A stretch of 64,000 nt of DNA from Boswellia sacra (lineage: Eukaryota > Streptophyta > Magnoliopsida > Sapindales > Burseraceae). Of this stretch, positions 42,912 through 55,331 are shown in pieces. Position 1 is the stretch's first letter, and each line of letters begins with the position of its first letter. The position numbers and the translations under genes are program-made. The stretch lies in contig SNVD02013789.1 of the NCBI GenBank assembly GCA_013180625.2, positions 21,073 to 85,072 on the forward strand, in the 5' to 3' direction. The notes under the pieces were generated by a model, which saw only the letters and a list, made by a program, of their open reading frames with translations, was not told the DNA's origin and did not search any database.

Positions 42912-44471
42912 TCAAAAAATTTTGCCATCAGCTGGCTTGCTTCCTATGACTCTGCCCTCAGTAGTCAGACTTTCTGCCTGGATCTCCAGTGCGTTGGAAG
43001 TAGCTGCAGGAGTCTCTGTCAGAAACTGTTCCCAGAACAGATTATTCACACCATTTTTTATGGAATAATTTGTTGTCCCTGCCGCTTCTTTTAATTCTTT
43101 GGTATCAGGAGCGCTAGAAGGCTTCAAAACTTGAATCAACATTAAAATAAATAGATGACAGAGTAGAACCATCAATATGAATAGCCGGAGCAGCCAGCTT
43201 TGAAGATGAATGAGTAGTTATTGAATGTGGAGAGGGTAACTGATACAGACGAGCAAGGTTCGCTATACACATCATGGGCTTCGGAGGATGCAGGCTCTTC
43301 TTCAAAAGTGACTTCAGAAATCGTTGGCAGTACTCCAAAATCATACGCCTCTTGGTTAAATACTTCACTGATTTTATGGTCAGTCAAACTCCAGTTTTCA
43401 TGCATAATGGACTCATCGTTAAGGTAAATAGGATTGAGCAACTTTCTCTTTTTGTTATGGACTTCTGCCGCATAAGAGCAGAGGCAAATGCTGGTTTCTT
43501 AAACAGTTGAGCAAAGCCGGCCATCAATTCCATCTGTCGACATTCCAAATACCTCAGATGCTCACATAACGATTGTACCCGAAACTCAAAGCCCTGATTT
43601 TCACTCTGATACCCGTGCAGCTCCAACAGTAGAAAGCTCCTCTTTTCTCAGTTTCTCAATTTTCCGCTGAAATTTGTTTCTTTCTGTTTCAGTTGATGGA
43701 ATGAATAAATTTCCTTGATTATGTGCGGAATGACTATGAAGTGTCCTGCGTCTGGAAATATTCTTTAAAAGATGTCTCTGACCTCTTATAAAATCCTCAT
43801 TCACAAACTCCCATTGGTCAGGATCAATCTTTCTAAACCCCTGGTTGAATACAATATAATAGATTCATCATAAACACAAAAACATGAACCATCGCCAGAT
43901 TAAGCAAATACTAATGTGCTCCCAGAAGCACTAAGAACTGTAAACTTAGGCATAGAGATAGAGGCATCAAATAGACAAAAAAGTTGTAAATCCCAAATCG
44001 ATGTTGCCTACTGTTTGAGTCAGTGGAAACAAGTAATGAACTTGTTATACAGTTAAACAAGGAGGAGGATAATTTGAAAGCCAAGAAATCCAAATAAAGT
44101 TTGGCGATCTTATGGGGTGAAGAGTACAAATCATTTTCCATCTAAAGAAAAAACCCCACTCAACTGCTCAAGTTTTCACACGTCTCACGAAATTAATGAA
44201 TGGAACAGTAGAACAATTATACATCTCAAACAAAAAAAGAGACCGATACACTTACATATGTATTAAGCTGTCTTACAAAACTGGAAAAATTATTGTGCTT
44301 GAAATACTTGGGCAGCAAATCTTTGGCAAAATCCAGGGGATTCCATATAACAAAACTACAGCCAGTTTGGCTCCAAGACACCAGTGAGGTGGTTATTGGA
44401 TCATCTACCATCTCATACGTCTTTGTGAGACAAGGTGCCGGCGTATTTGAACTAGCCTGTGAATTATCCAT
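42912..44471 (-). pseudogene. Heat-stress transcription factor, class A4-like, broken by frameshifts
   Basis: Exon 1 (44471-44256) encodes [20 protein letters not shown] followed by [20 protein letters not shown] and [10 protein letters not shown], the HSF DNA-binding domain, with the conserved intron at that point. Exon 2 starts at about 43842 with [20 protein letters not shown] and RRRTLHSHS. The oligomerisation region ([20 protein letters not shown]) is in a second frame after a break near 43630. A basic KKRK stretch and acidic part sit in a third frame after about 43465. The C-terminus has the AHA activator motif NLFWEQFLTE in yet another frame, stopping at 42912. HsfA proteins bind heat-shock elements in the nucleus and activate chaperone genes. 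At least three frameshifts prevent a full product. All domains are recognisable, so loss is recent, or the breaks are assembly errors. Confidence 0.85.
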
Positions 44472-45569
44472 GACTAGAAAATTCTGCAAACCTTGGATAT
44501 CAGTCTGGTACGAAATCCAAGGACGATCAAAGTAAAAGAACTTCAAAACCCAAAGGCCAAACCATATCAAAGTTACAGTTGCGTACCGATCTAATTGCAA
44601 AACTTGGTGAAAAAGCAAGAGGAGAAAAAAATTAAAAATAAAAAATAAAAAAGAGTTGGACATTTCAACGGGACAGGAGATGGACTAGTCATATATATGA
44701 CATAATGGAATGAAGACAATTTTGACTTTTCTGTTACCTCTACCTCCCTCCCACAATTAACGTATTGTACGCATAAATAGACTAGTTTTCAACGTTCAAA
44801 TGCATGCATGTACCACTTGATTAGGAATTTCATTCAACACCTCGTGATTCTGACGTAGCATTTCGCCTGGTCTATAAAATTGTAAAGCTAACTCTCCTAA
44901 CCAGCAGAAGCCTATTAAATTAATCATGTTAGGATATTGCCAAGAATTGGGGTTTTGGAAAAAAATTTCCTTTTCTTACGGGTTTCTTTTGACCCTCTCG
45001 TCTTTCATTGACAGATGCACATGGACTTTCAACTTTCAGTGCAGGGAAGGGGGTTGCACGCATGCGTCTACGTTCGTGTCATGTATATATGCATCATATT
45101 CATTAAGGAGAGGATAGTATTTTTGAATTTTATATAAATTCAGTAAACTTGAACTTTCTTTTAACTAGAGGAAATGAAAGCCTCTTCAAAATACAAAACC
45201 TTGCATGTTATATATCAACTTTTAATGGTTCAGTAGTCGGAAGCAGATGTCAAGTTAAGGTTTTCTCGAACAAAATTAACAACTAATTTAGTTGGAGAGG
45301 GATGGAGTAACCCAATATCAACTTGGAGAGTTCAGACAAAATTGTACCAAAAAATATCCCGCACCAAAATGTGCAAAAAGCAAGTGATATTTTGGCCAGT
45401 GAGCCAGGTGGCATCCATCTCAAAAGATATTTTCTTAAACCCAATCGCATTCCAAATCCAATCATTCATCGAACCCCATCTAAAATATCTGCGACTCCCA
45501 TTTAAATTATCTTCAAAACCTGCTCTTTAATCCTTCAACTAAACGTGGTGAAGCATTGCTGCATGAGAA
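44472..45569. promoter_or_regulatory. Divergent spacer between the HSF relic and the HSP20-like gene
   Basis: About 1.1 kb without coding sequence separates the two head-to-head starts. It contains ttctcgaa at 45263-45270, a TTCnnGAA pair that could be part of a heat-shock element. A full element needs a third unit, which I do not see. No clear TATA box was fixed. Confidence 0.35.
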
Positions 45570-47965
45570 ATGGAGAATGAAGTCGTGAGACGTAGAATCC
45601 ACAAGATTGCCGGCCACTTTGTAGCACCCATCAATAATGATATTATCTCTTCCACCGCCTACCTTCTTCCCATGGTAAACTTTATATTTCAATTCGACAC
45701 GGCAAAGCATTGATTTTATAAAACAAAACCGCATTTTTTCAGACGTATATGGTGCTTAAAATATCGATTATGCTTTTAATTTTATCAATAAAACCATCAA
45801 ATGAGTTTTAACTCATTTACGGAGTTTATAGCCCAGGAAAGCTGATTGCTTCATTCATGAAAGAATCTTTTAATCCATTTGTCTTTATGGTCTCAGAATT
45901 GCAATAGCAGTTTAAACTCTGTAATCCGAAGCCCAAGGTGTGATAACAGAATGTATTTTGCACGTCAAGCATCTGCTTCTCAAGCTTGTTTCATGAGACA
46001 AACTTCTAGTGAACAGGTGCTTAAATTTTATATACCACTTCTTGATGATGTTCAATCAATATTCTGGGAACTGATTCTGTCTCCATGGTTCTGTTTTTAA
46101 AATATTTGCCAGAGTCCTCGCATTGCTTCTGAAGGACCATCTTTTGCCAGACCCTCTCTGTGCTCGGGATTTACAAATGAGAGCACTTGCAATGCTTATG
46201 AAGCACCATTGTTTTGTAGACCTGCAAGGGTAGAACCAAACAATGGAAACTTTCCTCTAGTCCAACAGCTGCTGCAAGATCGCAAAGTATCAACACCTGA
46301 CCTCCCTAAGTTTGCCAAGCCAGATGGAAGAATTGGTCAAAAACAGCATTTCTCTTCCAAGAAAAGAACATATTCTTCTAAGTCTAAAGGTAAGTAAGTG
46401 ATTTGATGCTTTTTATGAATACATGAATTTGGCTTTTCTTTTGGAAGCATTCAATTCGATTTCGGTGAAGGCTTAAACTCAGGTCAAGTCTGTAATAGTC
46501 GGATTTATAAAACTACTATGTGCCAAGCACTAGCAGAAAATGTTATGATGGAGATATTTATTATTCATTGTGACAGATAAATCAATATAAAGCAAGGTTA
46601 AATGCTTTAGGAAAAATCTTCTTGTCATTCCTTCTAACTTGGAAATGTAATCAACATGATTTAGAAGATGAATTAGAATATGGCATCTTTTTATCACAAA
46701 TTTCAGTACCAAGAGTAATGTAAACAGATAATTTTTTTCTCTTTCTTTCTCACACAGGAATTCAATGGTCTCCAAGGATGGATGTAAGAGAACGGGGATG
46801 CAATTATGTTATGACAATAGAAATTCCAGGTGTTGGCATCAATGACATTAGAGTGGAGGTCGATGACCAAAAGTAAAATACTTTTCAAAGATTTGCATCA
46901 CCAAATTTGTTTCATAATTTTGTGCTGAAGTTAGTATAGCAATAGTCTAGATTTAAAATATGCAAATTGAACTTCAAATTTTGTGCTAGCGGGACCTGGA
47001 GCACTTTCGCTGTTTCTGACTCACTGATTCTGTTCTGTTATGTATATTAGATAGGGATCAATTAACTTCAATTGAAGTTCCAATTTTGATTTGATAAGAA
47101 ATCAATTTTTTGGCAGCATAAGGGTGATGGCAAAACATTCTGCCAAGGGTTTAATCTCTGGATATCACAGGAGAGAATATAGGGAAGCGCCCTACCAGGT
47201 CGTGTGGCCACTTCCCTCTGATGTGAATAAAGACGCTGTCTCAGCTGAGTTTCTGTAAGTTGTAGCTCCTTCTCATTGCAGTCTTTGATTTTATGTTTCT
47301 ACTTTGGGATGAGGCAAAATACTTGAGTCTACATTCTTCCATGGCAATGTCTCATCTTCCCGCCTCTAGGAAAGTTATGAGACTGTTTCACTTGTGTGCT
47401 AGGTGTGCTTTGGTCAGGTTTTATACCTTACATGGAATTTGAAAAACTACTTTCTCCCCTGCTACTATTTTGCATACTACATTGCTTGTCACCCTTTTCA
47501 ATTTTAAATTTAGGATGCTTCGGTGAAGTCAGAACATCAAATTCGGGACAATTAAAGGTGCTTAAAGCAATACTTTTTTTGACAAATATTGTTTAATACT
47601 TAGTTAATTTATCTTGAATTTATTTCATTGCCTCCTTACTTATCCATGTTTAAACGACCACACGCATGGTGATGACTGCTTGCCAGAGTGCCAGTCTGTT
47701 GGAGATGGGTTTATTTTTCTGGAGGATGGTGGTGTTTGATTTTGCGTTGTCTTTGTATATATGGAATCCAATATCAGTATCCCGTTGGGTTTGGGAGTAC
47801 AAGTAGCAGGTCTGATCAATATAAATGGATGGTTGTAGTACTGTGGTGAATTGGGATTAGTAAGCATCATATTGTTGGCTTTATGCAGTACACACTTGAT
47901 TTTAATAAGATGTGTTACTGTGATGCAGAAATGGACTCCTGCAAATTGTTATTCCCAAACTTTGA
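45570..47965 (+). CDS. HSP20-like (alpha-crystallin domain) chaperone-type protein, six exons
   Basis: Exons 45570-45674, 45897-46016, 46113-46389, 46758-46872, 47117-47254 and 47929-47965 keep phase and give 263 residues. The N-terminal ~165 residues are polar and lack a recognisable domain (CDNRMYFARQASASQACFMR; later a basic SSKKRTYSSKSK). Residues ~170-263 form an alpha-crystallin-type domain: NYVMTIEIPGVGINDIRVEV, NIRVMAKHSAKGLISGYHRR, YQVVWPLPSDVNKDAVSAEF and LNGLLQIVIPKL, ending at the strand that closes the domain. Classic plant small HSPs are 150-200 residues and intron-poor. This is the longer, multi-exon HSP20-like class, whose clients are unknown. The start is the first ATG compatible with the splice phase. 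It appears intact and is divergent from the broken HSF gene. Confidence 0.82.
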
Positions 47966-48604
47966 AATTCATTATGGTGGAGGCATATGAATAAGGACTA
48001 CACTGGCTCTATTGGAGACCAGAATTATGAGCAATATTTACTATCCTAATTAAGGTGATGTTGATAATGATATAGCAAATTTACCCGTTTGTGTTCTTAT
48101 ATTAATGTATACATATAAGCCACAGGCTTATGATACTGTTGTAGAATGTTTCTGTAATTAAATAATTAGTTGCTCATTATTTCCTGAGCCACTCTATATA
48201 GTACACTTACTACTATTGCAATCGATAATTCTTAATTAGTCTTACTCATTTTTACTCTACTTTTTTAGTAATAAAAATTTGGGATGACTATGCATTAATT
48301 AAAGTATTATAACGCTTAATGCAACTCACCATCAAATATTGTCTATCTCTTTCCCCATTCTGTTTTTGGACTTTACAACTTAAAAGAACTTAAAAGACCT
48401 TCGACAAATTAGGAGCCCAAATACAGAGTATTAAAATAGCCATGACTTCTTACTAGAGGATGGCTCAACATTGTTTTGCAATATGACTCTTGGTGCCATT
48501 TGTAACAACATACTATCACATAAACATGATATTATATGTTTTGATCCTACACAGTTATACTCCTAGATTCCTCCAAAAAGACCTCATTACTTGCGGTATC
48601 AAAA
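47966..48604. other. 3' flank of the HSP20-like gene
   Basis: Probable 3' UTR, then AT-rich spacer. No further gene was seen before the hAT-like element. The left 8-bp target duplication of that element is tatcaaaa at 48597-48604. Confidence 0.5.
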
Positions 48605-49176
48605 TAGGGATGGCAAAAAAACCCGTAGGTATAAAGACTCGCGGAAATCCAACCCGTTAAGTGTGGGGATGAAGGGTTATGATATGGGGATGGAATAAAT
48701 ATATAATACCCGTTTTTAAATGGGGTAGGGATGGGGATTACACGTCCCGATTCACCCCACCCCGCATACCTGTTAACATTAAAAATAATTGTATTATTAA
48801 ATATTGCTAATGCGAAGGATTGACAAAAAAAATGTTTGAGTTCTCATGTTCTTTATCAAGCATTTTGGTGGTCCATTTTGTTATTATATTTTGAATTGTT
48901 GATTATCATTTGAAACTTTTTGAAATTATGGTATTCTATATTTTGGATTGTTGATTATAATTTGAAACTTGTTGGAATTATGTTATTCTATATTTTGAAT
49001 TTTTAATTATCGTTGAACCTTATTGGAATTATATTATTTATATTATTTATAAATAATATACTTTAAATATTATGACATAGTTTTGTAGAGGGTTGGGGAT
49101 GGAGATGGGGATGACCTTTTCAATTTCGAGAATCCCCACTACCTCCCCGCATTATAAGTTTGGGGATATAAATAGG

Positions 49177-51765
49177 TAGGCTTGGAACCAGGGCGGGCCG
49201 GGTAAGGGGCAGCAGGTATCCAGCCTCGCTCAGCTTAAATTTTTCTTGCCCCGCCCCTTCCCATTGCCCCTTTGCGTGGCGGGGCAAAAAAATTTTGAGC
49301 TGATCCAGCCCCGCCCACCCCGCCCCGCCCCGCCCCGCCCCGCCACGCTCCTATTTATATTTTTACTTAGTTAATATATCTTGAATTTACTTTATATATC
49401 ACACCCCTATAATCTTTATATTTTTGCAACTTCATCTCCTATAACATTTACATCTTTGCAAATAACTCCCTTATCAATTTCTCATCATATCATTTATAAC
49501 TATAATCACTTTTTAACAAGCATAAAAACCATAAATCTTCAAACTAAAATAAAAATAGTTGTATTTTACCATTTGATTTTATTAGTAATAATATTACATA
49601 GTCTATTAGAAATAATGTTAGAAGTGTATTATTCTTTGTAAACTAGTTAATTGATAATTTTTAAAATAGTTGATAATACAATTAAATAATTTTTCAATGG
49701 CATGTTGATTTAATTTCAATCTAATAATAGTAATAATATGATTGGTATATACCAATTAATTAATATTTTAAATATTTATGAAATATTAATAATTTAATTA
49801 ATTAATTTAAATTACAATAAATCATATATTTAAAGTTATAAGATTATTTTTATCATATTTCTATTTACATATTTAGGAAATAATATATTGATTATATTAA
49901 AGATATACATTTTTTAAATAATCTTGTTAATAATGCAATAATTTAATTAGTACTTAGTAATCTATATCAAGATTGTATATGTTATACAAATTTAATTACT
50001 ATAAAATACAAATATTTAATTACTATTTGATTTTATTAGTAATAATGTTACATACTTTATTAGAAATAATGTTAAAAGTGTATTATTCTTGTAAACTAGT
50101 TAATTAACAATTTTTTAAATAGTTGATAATACAATTAAATAATTTTTCAATAGTATGTTGATTTAATTTCAATTTAATAATAGTAATAATATGATTGATA
50201 TATACTAATTAATTAACATTATATATATTTATGAAACATTAATAATTTAATTAATTAATTTAAATTACGAATTTACAATAAATCATATATTTAAGATTAT
50301 AAGATTATTTTTATCATATTTCTATTTACATATTTAGAAAATAATATATTGATTATATTAAAGATATACATTTTTAAAATAATTTTGTTAATATTGCAAT
50401 AATTTAATTAGTACTTAGTAATCTATACCAAGATTGTATATATTACACAAATTTAATTACTATAAAATACAAATACTTAATTACCATTAATTGTCATTTG
50501 ATTATATTAGTAATAATGTTACATAATTTAGTAGAAATAATGTTAAAAGTGTATTATTCTTGTAAACTAGTTAATTAACACTTTTTTAAATAGTTGATAA
50601 TACAAATAAATAATTTTTCAATAGTATGTTGATTTAATTTCAATCTAATAATAGTAATAATATGATTGGTATATACTAAATAATTAACATTATATATATT
50701 TATGAAACATTAATAATTTAATTAATTAATTTAAATTACGAATTTACGATAAATCATATATTCAAGGTTATAAGATTATTTTTATCATATTTCTATTTAC
50801 ATATTTAGAAAATAATATATTGCTTATATTAAAGATATACATTTTTAAAATAATATTGTTAACATTGCAATAATTTAATTAGCACTTAGTAATCTATATC
50901 AAGATTGCATATATTATACAAATTTAATTACTATAAAATACAAATATTTAATAACCATTAATTGCTATTTGATTCTATTAGTAATAATGTTACATACTTT
51001 ATTAGAAATAATGTTAAAAGTGTATTATTGCTTGTAAACTAGTTAATTGACAATTTTTCAAATAGTTGATAATACAATTAAATAATTTTTCAATAGCATT
51101 TTGATTTAGTTTCAATCTAATAATAGTAATAATATGATTGGCATATACCAATTAATTAACATTATATATTTATGAAACATTAATAATCTAATTAATTAAT
51201 TTAAATTACAATAAATCATATATTTAAGGTTTTAATATTATTTTTACCATATTTCTATTTACATATTTAGAAAATAATATATTGATTATATTAATTATAT
51301 ATATTTTAAAAATAATCTTGTTAATATTACAATAATTTAATTAGTACTTAATAATTTATATCAAGATTGTATATATTATACAAATTCAATCACTATAAAA
51401 TATAAATATTTTATTTTGTCATTATAATATGACTACATTGATGTTAATATACTAAAAGATGTTAATTATTAATTAAAATATAATTTTTATTAAAGTACTT
51501 GCATTGTTTATAAAATTATTAAGAATTTATATATATGAAAAGTTTAACAAATATAACCTAAAAAATTACTTAATAGTCCTAGAATTTTAAAACTTTATAA
51601 ATACACCCGTAAGCCTTACGGGACGGGGCAGGTCTATGGGTCCAAGCAGTTGGACCCGTACCCGGACCTACCCCGGCCGAGGCAAAATTTTTCTGCCCCA
51701 GACCCGCCCCATTAGGCCGGGTCTGACCGAGGCCCCGAACCCATCGGGACAAATGCCCATGTCTA
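49177..51765. mobile_element. Inner non-autonomous hAT-like element nested in the outer one
   Basis: Starts taggcttggaacc (49177) and ends gcccatgtcta (51765). The flanking 8-mers taaatagg (49169-49176) and taaatggg (51766-51773) agree at 7 of 8. Both subterminal regions are very GC-rich (ccccgccccgcccc near 49318; ccccggccgaggc near 51672) while the core is extremely AT-rich. It is 2.6 kb with no coding capacity. Confidence 0.78.
49571..51405. repeat. Four tandem ~454-471 bp AT-rich satellite-like units
   Basis: The anchor atttgatt.tattagtaat occurs at 49571, 50025, 50496 and 50967, giving periods of 454, 471 and 471 bp. Units share ttaattaattaatttaaatta, ctatttacatatttag and cttagtaatctata words and differ by scattered substitutions and small indels. 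It lies wholly inside the inner hAT-like element. Confidence 0.9.
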
Positions 51766-51946
51766 TAAATGGGTATGGGGATGTTCTTTATAAATGGGGA
51801 TGGGGATGGGGATGACAAAACCACCCCAACCCGCCCCATTGCCATCCTTATATCAAAGTCAAATTTATCTTGAAGTAGGGGCCAAATATAGTAACAGAAG
51901 CAAGACTAAACTTATAAGGGGCCGAGTTGTGAAAAAGTTTACTATA

Positions 51947-53360
51947 TGATGCGTTCGAAACTAGCAAGTATACTAGTCGCACAAGTAATAAAGTGATGAG
52001 TAAGATATCGTTCCCACGAGGATTGATTCTAATTAAATTTGTTATTTCCAGCAACAATTAACTAAATGGGGGGTTTTGTTGGTTGATTAACTAGATGAAA
52101 AACTAAATACGACGGTAATTAATGAATAACACAATGCAAAGTTAAATGGAGTGAAAAATCAATGAGAGACACTTGGTTAAGAGTTCATTCTCTGCCACAA
52201 GATATGAATTTGTGAATTAACATAGAATTGTAATCCAATTACAGCATTGAAGTTATCAACCGTAGATAACAACAAGCTCTGTTATCCCAATCGTTCCTTA
52301 CTTTGTTGTTAAATAAAACAAGCTCTTTATTTAATCTCTATCCATTAAACAACCTAGAACAAGCTCTCTAAATTTAATTCAATGGATGCAGTACGAAAAG
52401 AAAGACAGGTTGATCTAAGCAATAAACACACAAGCTCGGATTATTTAACTTAGGTTATATTCTCCAATTGCAATCTCTGATCACAATTTTGCTACTAATG
52501 ATTAGAAATTCAGGACAATTACGGATCAAGATCTCTAGTCTAGCAATAGACAATATCCGGATTATATTCAGTTGGCCACCCAAATACAATCCAGCAAGCA
52601 ATCATAAGCATGAAACATGGGAAAATACAAGCAACTTCAATTAGAGAATTGGATAACAATTCCTTGCACAATCATTTCACAAAAACCATATCAAGGCTTT
52701 GAAATCACCCTCAACCAATTCAGATTCAGTTACACATGTTTAAGAACGTGGTAAATACAAACAACATGGAGACATTCCAGAAAATGAAAGGGAAGGGAAA
52801 AACTTAGCAAATTTGATGTAATTCTCTTTGGATTGTAGTTCTTCCTCTTTCCAAACTTCCTTTCTCCTTCAAGAACTCCAAGAGATGAAAGAATTCCAGA
52901 GCTGAAGCCTCCACCACGTTCTCCCCTCTTTAAGTTATCAAATAAAACCCTAAAATGTGTTTTAAATACTCTGCTACAGTAACGTGCTATAGTGTCCCGT
53001 ATTATACATGCTACAGTGATGTGTGGAATTACATTTCTACACTTCTTACACTGTTTTGATTACAACTTTCGGTACACTGAGTGGATTCATAAACCGTAAA
53101 TTTCTCCAAAAAGTAGACTTCGAGAGCTTTTCAACGGTATATGATAGGTCATCGGGTTCATTGTATATCAATACAATTAAATCCGAGAAGATGGTTGACT
53201 AGCAGAGGTGAAAATGAAGGGTTTTACTCCATTTTTGTGCAAGTTGCTCAAAAACTCATACAAACATCAAAACCACACAAAAACATAAAAATACCAAGGA
53301 ATATAGCAAAGAAACATGGACGAATTGATATAAAAGTAATACATAAATAGACACCTATCA
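51947..53360 (-). repeat. 3' LTR of the minus-strand retrotransposon
   Basis: 1,414 bp from TGATGCGTTCG (51947) to ACACCTATCA (53360), with a TG...CA pair on either strand. It is nearly identical to 59792-61147 and, inverted, to 61463-62871. The plus flank ctata (51942-51946) would be one target duplication; the other is lost. Confidence 0.93.
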
Positions 53361-54039
53361 AATTCCCCAACACTTAGACTTTGGTAGTCCTCGAGCAACT
53401 AAAATGATACGAAACAAAACTAAACCGAAACAGAATCAAAGAAAAATTAAAACACACACAAATGCTTCAACTTGCAAAGAGGCCTCAAAGATTGTACTTA
53501 ATTATAACCCAAGGAAAACTTCAAAATAATGCACTTGATCAAGAATCTCATTACAAAGATTAGTTTCGCTCTACTTCAATTTCTCCAGTGTGTGTGTGTA
53601 AAGCCATTCTCACCTAATCACTTGTAACCCGAATGAGTTTATGCATAAAAATGAATCATATTTAATAGTGAAGATATGCGTATAAAATAAACTCCATAGG
53701 CTTGCTTTTCAAGTCACTCTCCACTAATGTAGACAAGCACAACACTAAGGATCAAGTAGGGCTTTATTAAGCTTGTAACGTTTGGCTTGGGTGAAGGTAT
53801 GATAAAGGATAATAATTTGGCTCAAATCACCCACAAACACATAAATCATTCAAGACTATATAGAGCTTAACCCTATAACACAACTTCATTTTAATTCACC
53901 AGGTTACTCCCCCAAACTTATTTAGAACACTCAATCTTTTTTTTCGCAGAAAACAAAATAAAACTACACCCCCACACTTTGTTATTTCATTCTTTTTAAG
54001 AACACTTAAGGGTGTAGATCTCTTATTCTTCTTCTTTTG

Positions 54040-54071
<32 letters not shown>

Positions 54072-55331
54072 TTTATTGCACTTCCCCTCCCCCACACTTA
54101 AACAACACATTGTCCTCAATGTGTAAGTACGTGGACGATAAGTATAGATTGGCTTTTTTTCTTTTTTTTTTTTTACAAACACAATATAACTCACTCGCAT
54201 TGCTCATAACACATCCCAACCTCCTTTAACTTCCCAAAACCAGAACATAGTTCAAAATTTAATTGTGAATGATCTACATGCTCATAGGTAAGGGATAAAC
54301 TGTTTGGAATAAATTCATTTGAGGTTAGGAAATCTTTAGTGAGTTAACAAAGAAAAAGGCTTACAAGGGCTCAAAGGGGTAACTAGGGATCAATTTCAGT
54401 CAAGGTTGGCTATTAAGGCTCAAACGGTCCAAAGATGGCCTAAATCATTTCCCTAATGTTGCACAGTCTAGGATTTCGCCTCGAGTGACCATCAAACAAG
54501 TTCTAGAATTCATTGAAATCTGAAGAAACATTTAAATTACATAAACTTTCTCTAAGTGAACAAATAATTCAGTGATAATAGCTCAATGTTCAATGTTATG
54601 CAAGGAATCAAAGGTAAAGCAAAAACCAATATACATTTCAAGCACACGGATCCATGCATCATTTATCATTTTCCAAGAGTTATTCTTAATTCAATCATCA
54701 TCTTATCATCGACCCACAAAATGCAAGAAAAGAGGTACGCGACATTGTTACACATGAGTCAAGATTGTATATTTCAACAATCCTTAGGACCAGTAGCCCG
54801 CAGACTTAAGGTTTCCAGCCTATATACCTTTATTATGAAAGAACAAAACAAGATAAAAGACACTTCAAACAACATGAAATAAACAAACTACAGATTTATT
54901 TAGAGAGAATGCGTTTCAAGGGTTAAAGAAACCCCATATTCTGTCATTCTCAGGTTTTTCCACAATGCTTTTTTTTCGAATCGAAACTGATAAAGACAAA
55001 AACACACAACAACTCTAAATTACACAAAACTAAACTTACTCATAAAATAACAAAGTCCAACAAGCCAGCAAACAAAAACAAGTCAGTTAGAATGGGTCTA
55101 AAAAGTTTAGAAGTTAGCCTCCTTATTCAGCCATTATGGATTAAGAGATCCAGAATGCGTTTCAAGAGAACTTGAACTTTTTAAGCCACCACTCTAAAAA
55201 CCAGATTAGAAAATATTACCTGGGATGAAAGAAATAACTTGAAAAAAACTCAAAAGAAATGACATGAAAAATCTCAAATAAACACACTAAAAAGAAAGTA
55301 AACAAAAACGAAGCAAACCAATAGATAGAGA
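53361..55331 (-). other. Retrotransposon 3' region without coding sequence
   Basis: Lies between the LOG copy and the 3' LTR. It contains homopolymer-rich stretches and cccccacacttaaac followed by attgtcctcaatgtg (54090-54123), words I recall from 3' regions of plant Ty3 elements. No env-like or other ORF recognised; short frames here are composition artefacts. Confidence 0.5.

Larger units (their letters stand above)
48605..51850. mobile_element. Outer non-autonomous hAT-like element with 8-bp target duplication
   Basis: The ends are TAGGGATGGCAA at 48605 and TTGCCATCCTTA at 51850, imperfect inverted repeats typical of plant hAT elements. The flanks tatcaaaa (48597-48604) and tatcaaag (51851-51858) agree at 7 of 8 positions. 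Without the inner insertion it is about 650 bp and non-coding, with repeated ggggatgggg words at both ends. No transposase is present. Confidence 0.85.

Noticed and set aside
51579..51845. Minus-strand 88-codon frame with Pro/Gly-rich sequence
   Set aside because: Lies across the GC-rich subterminal repeats of the nested hAT-like elements.
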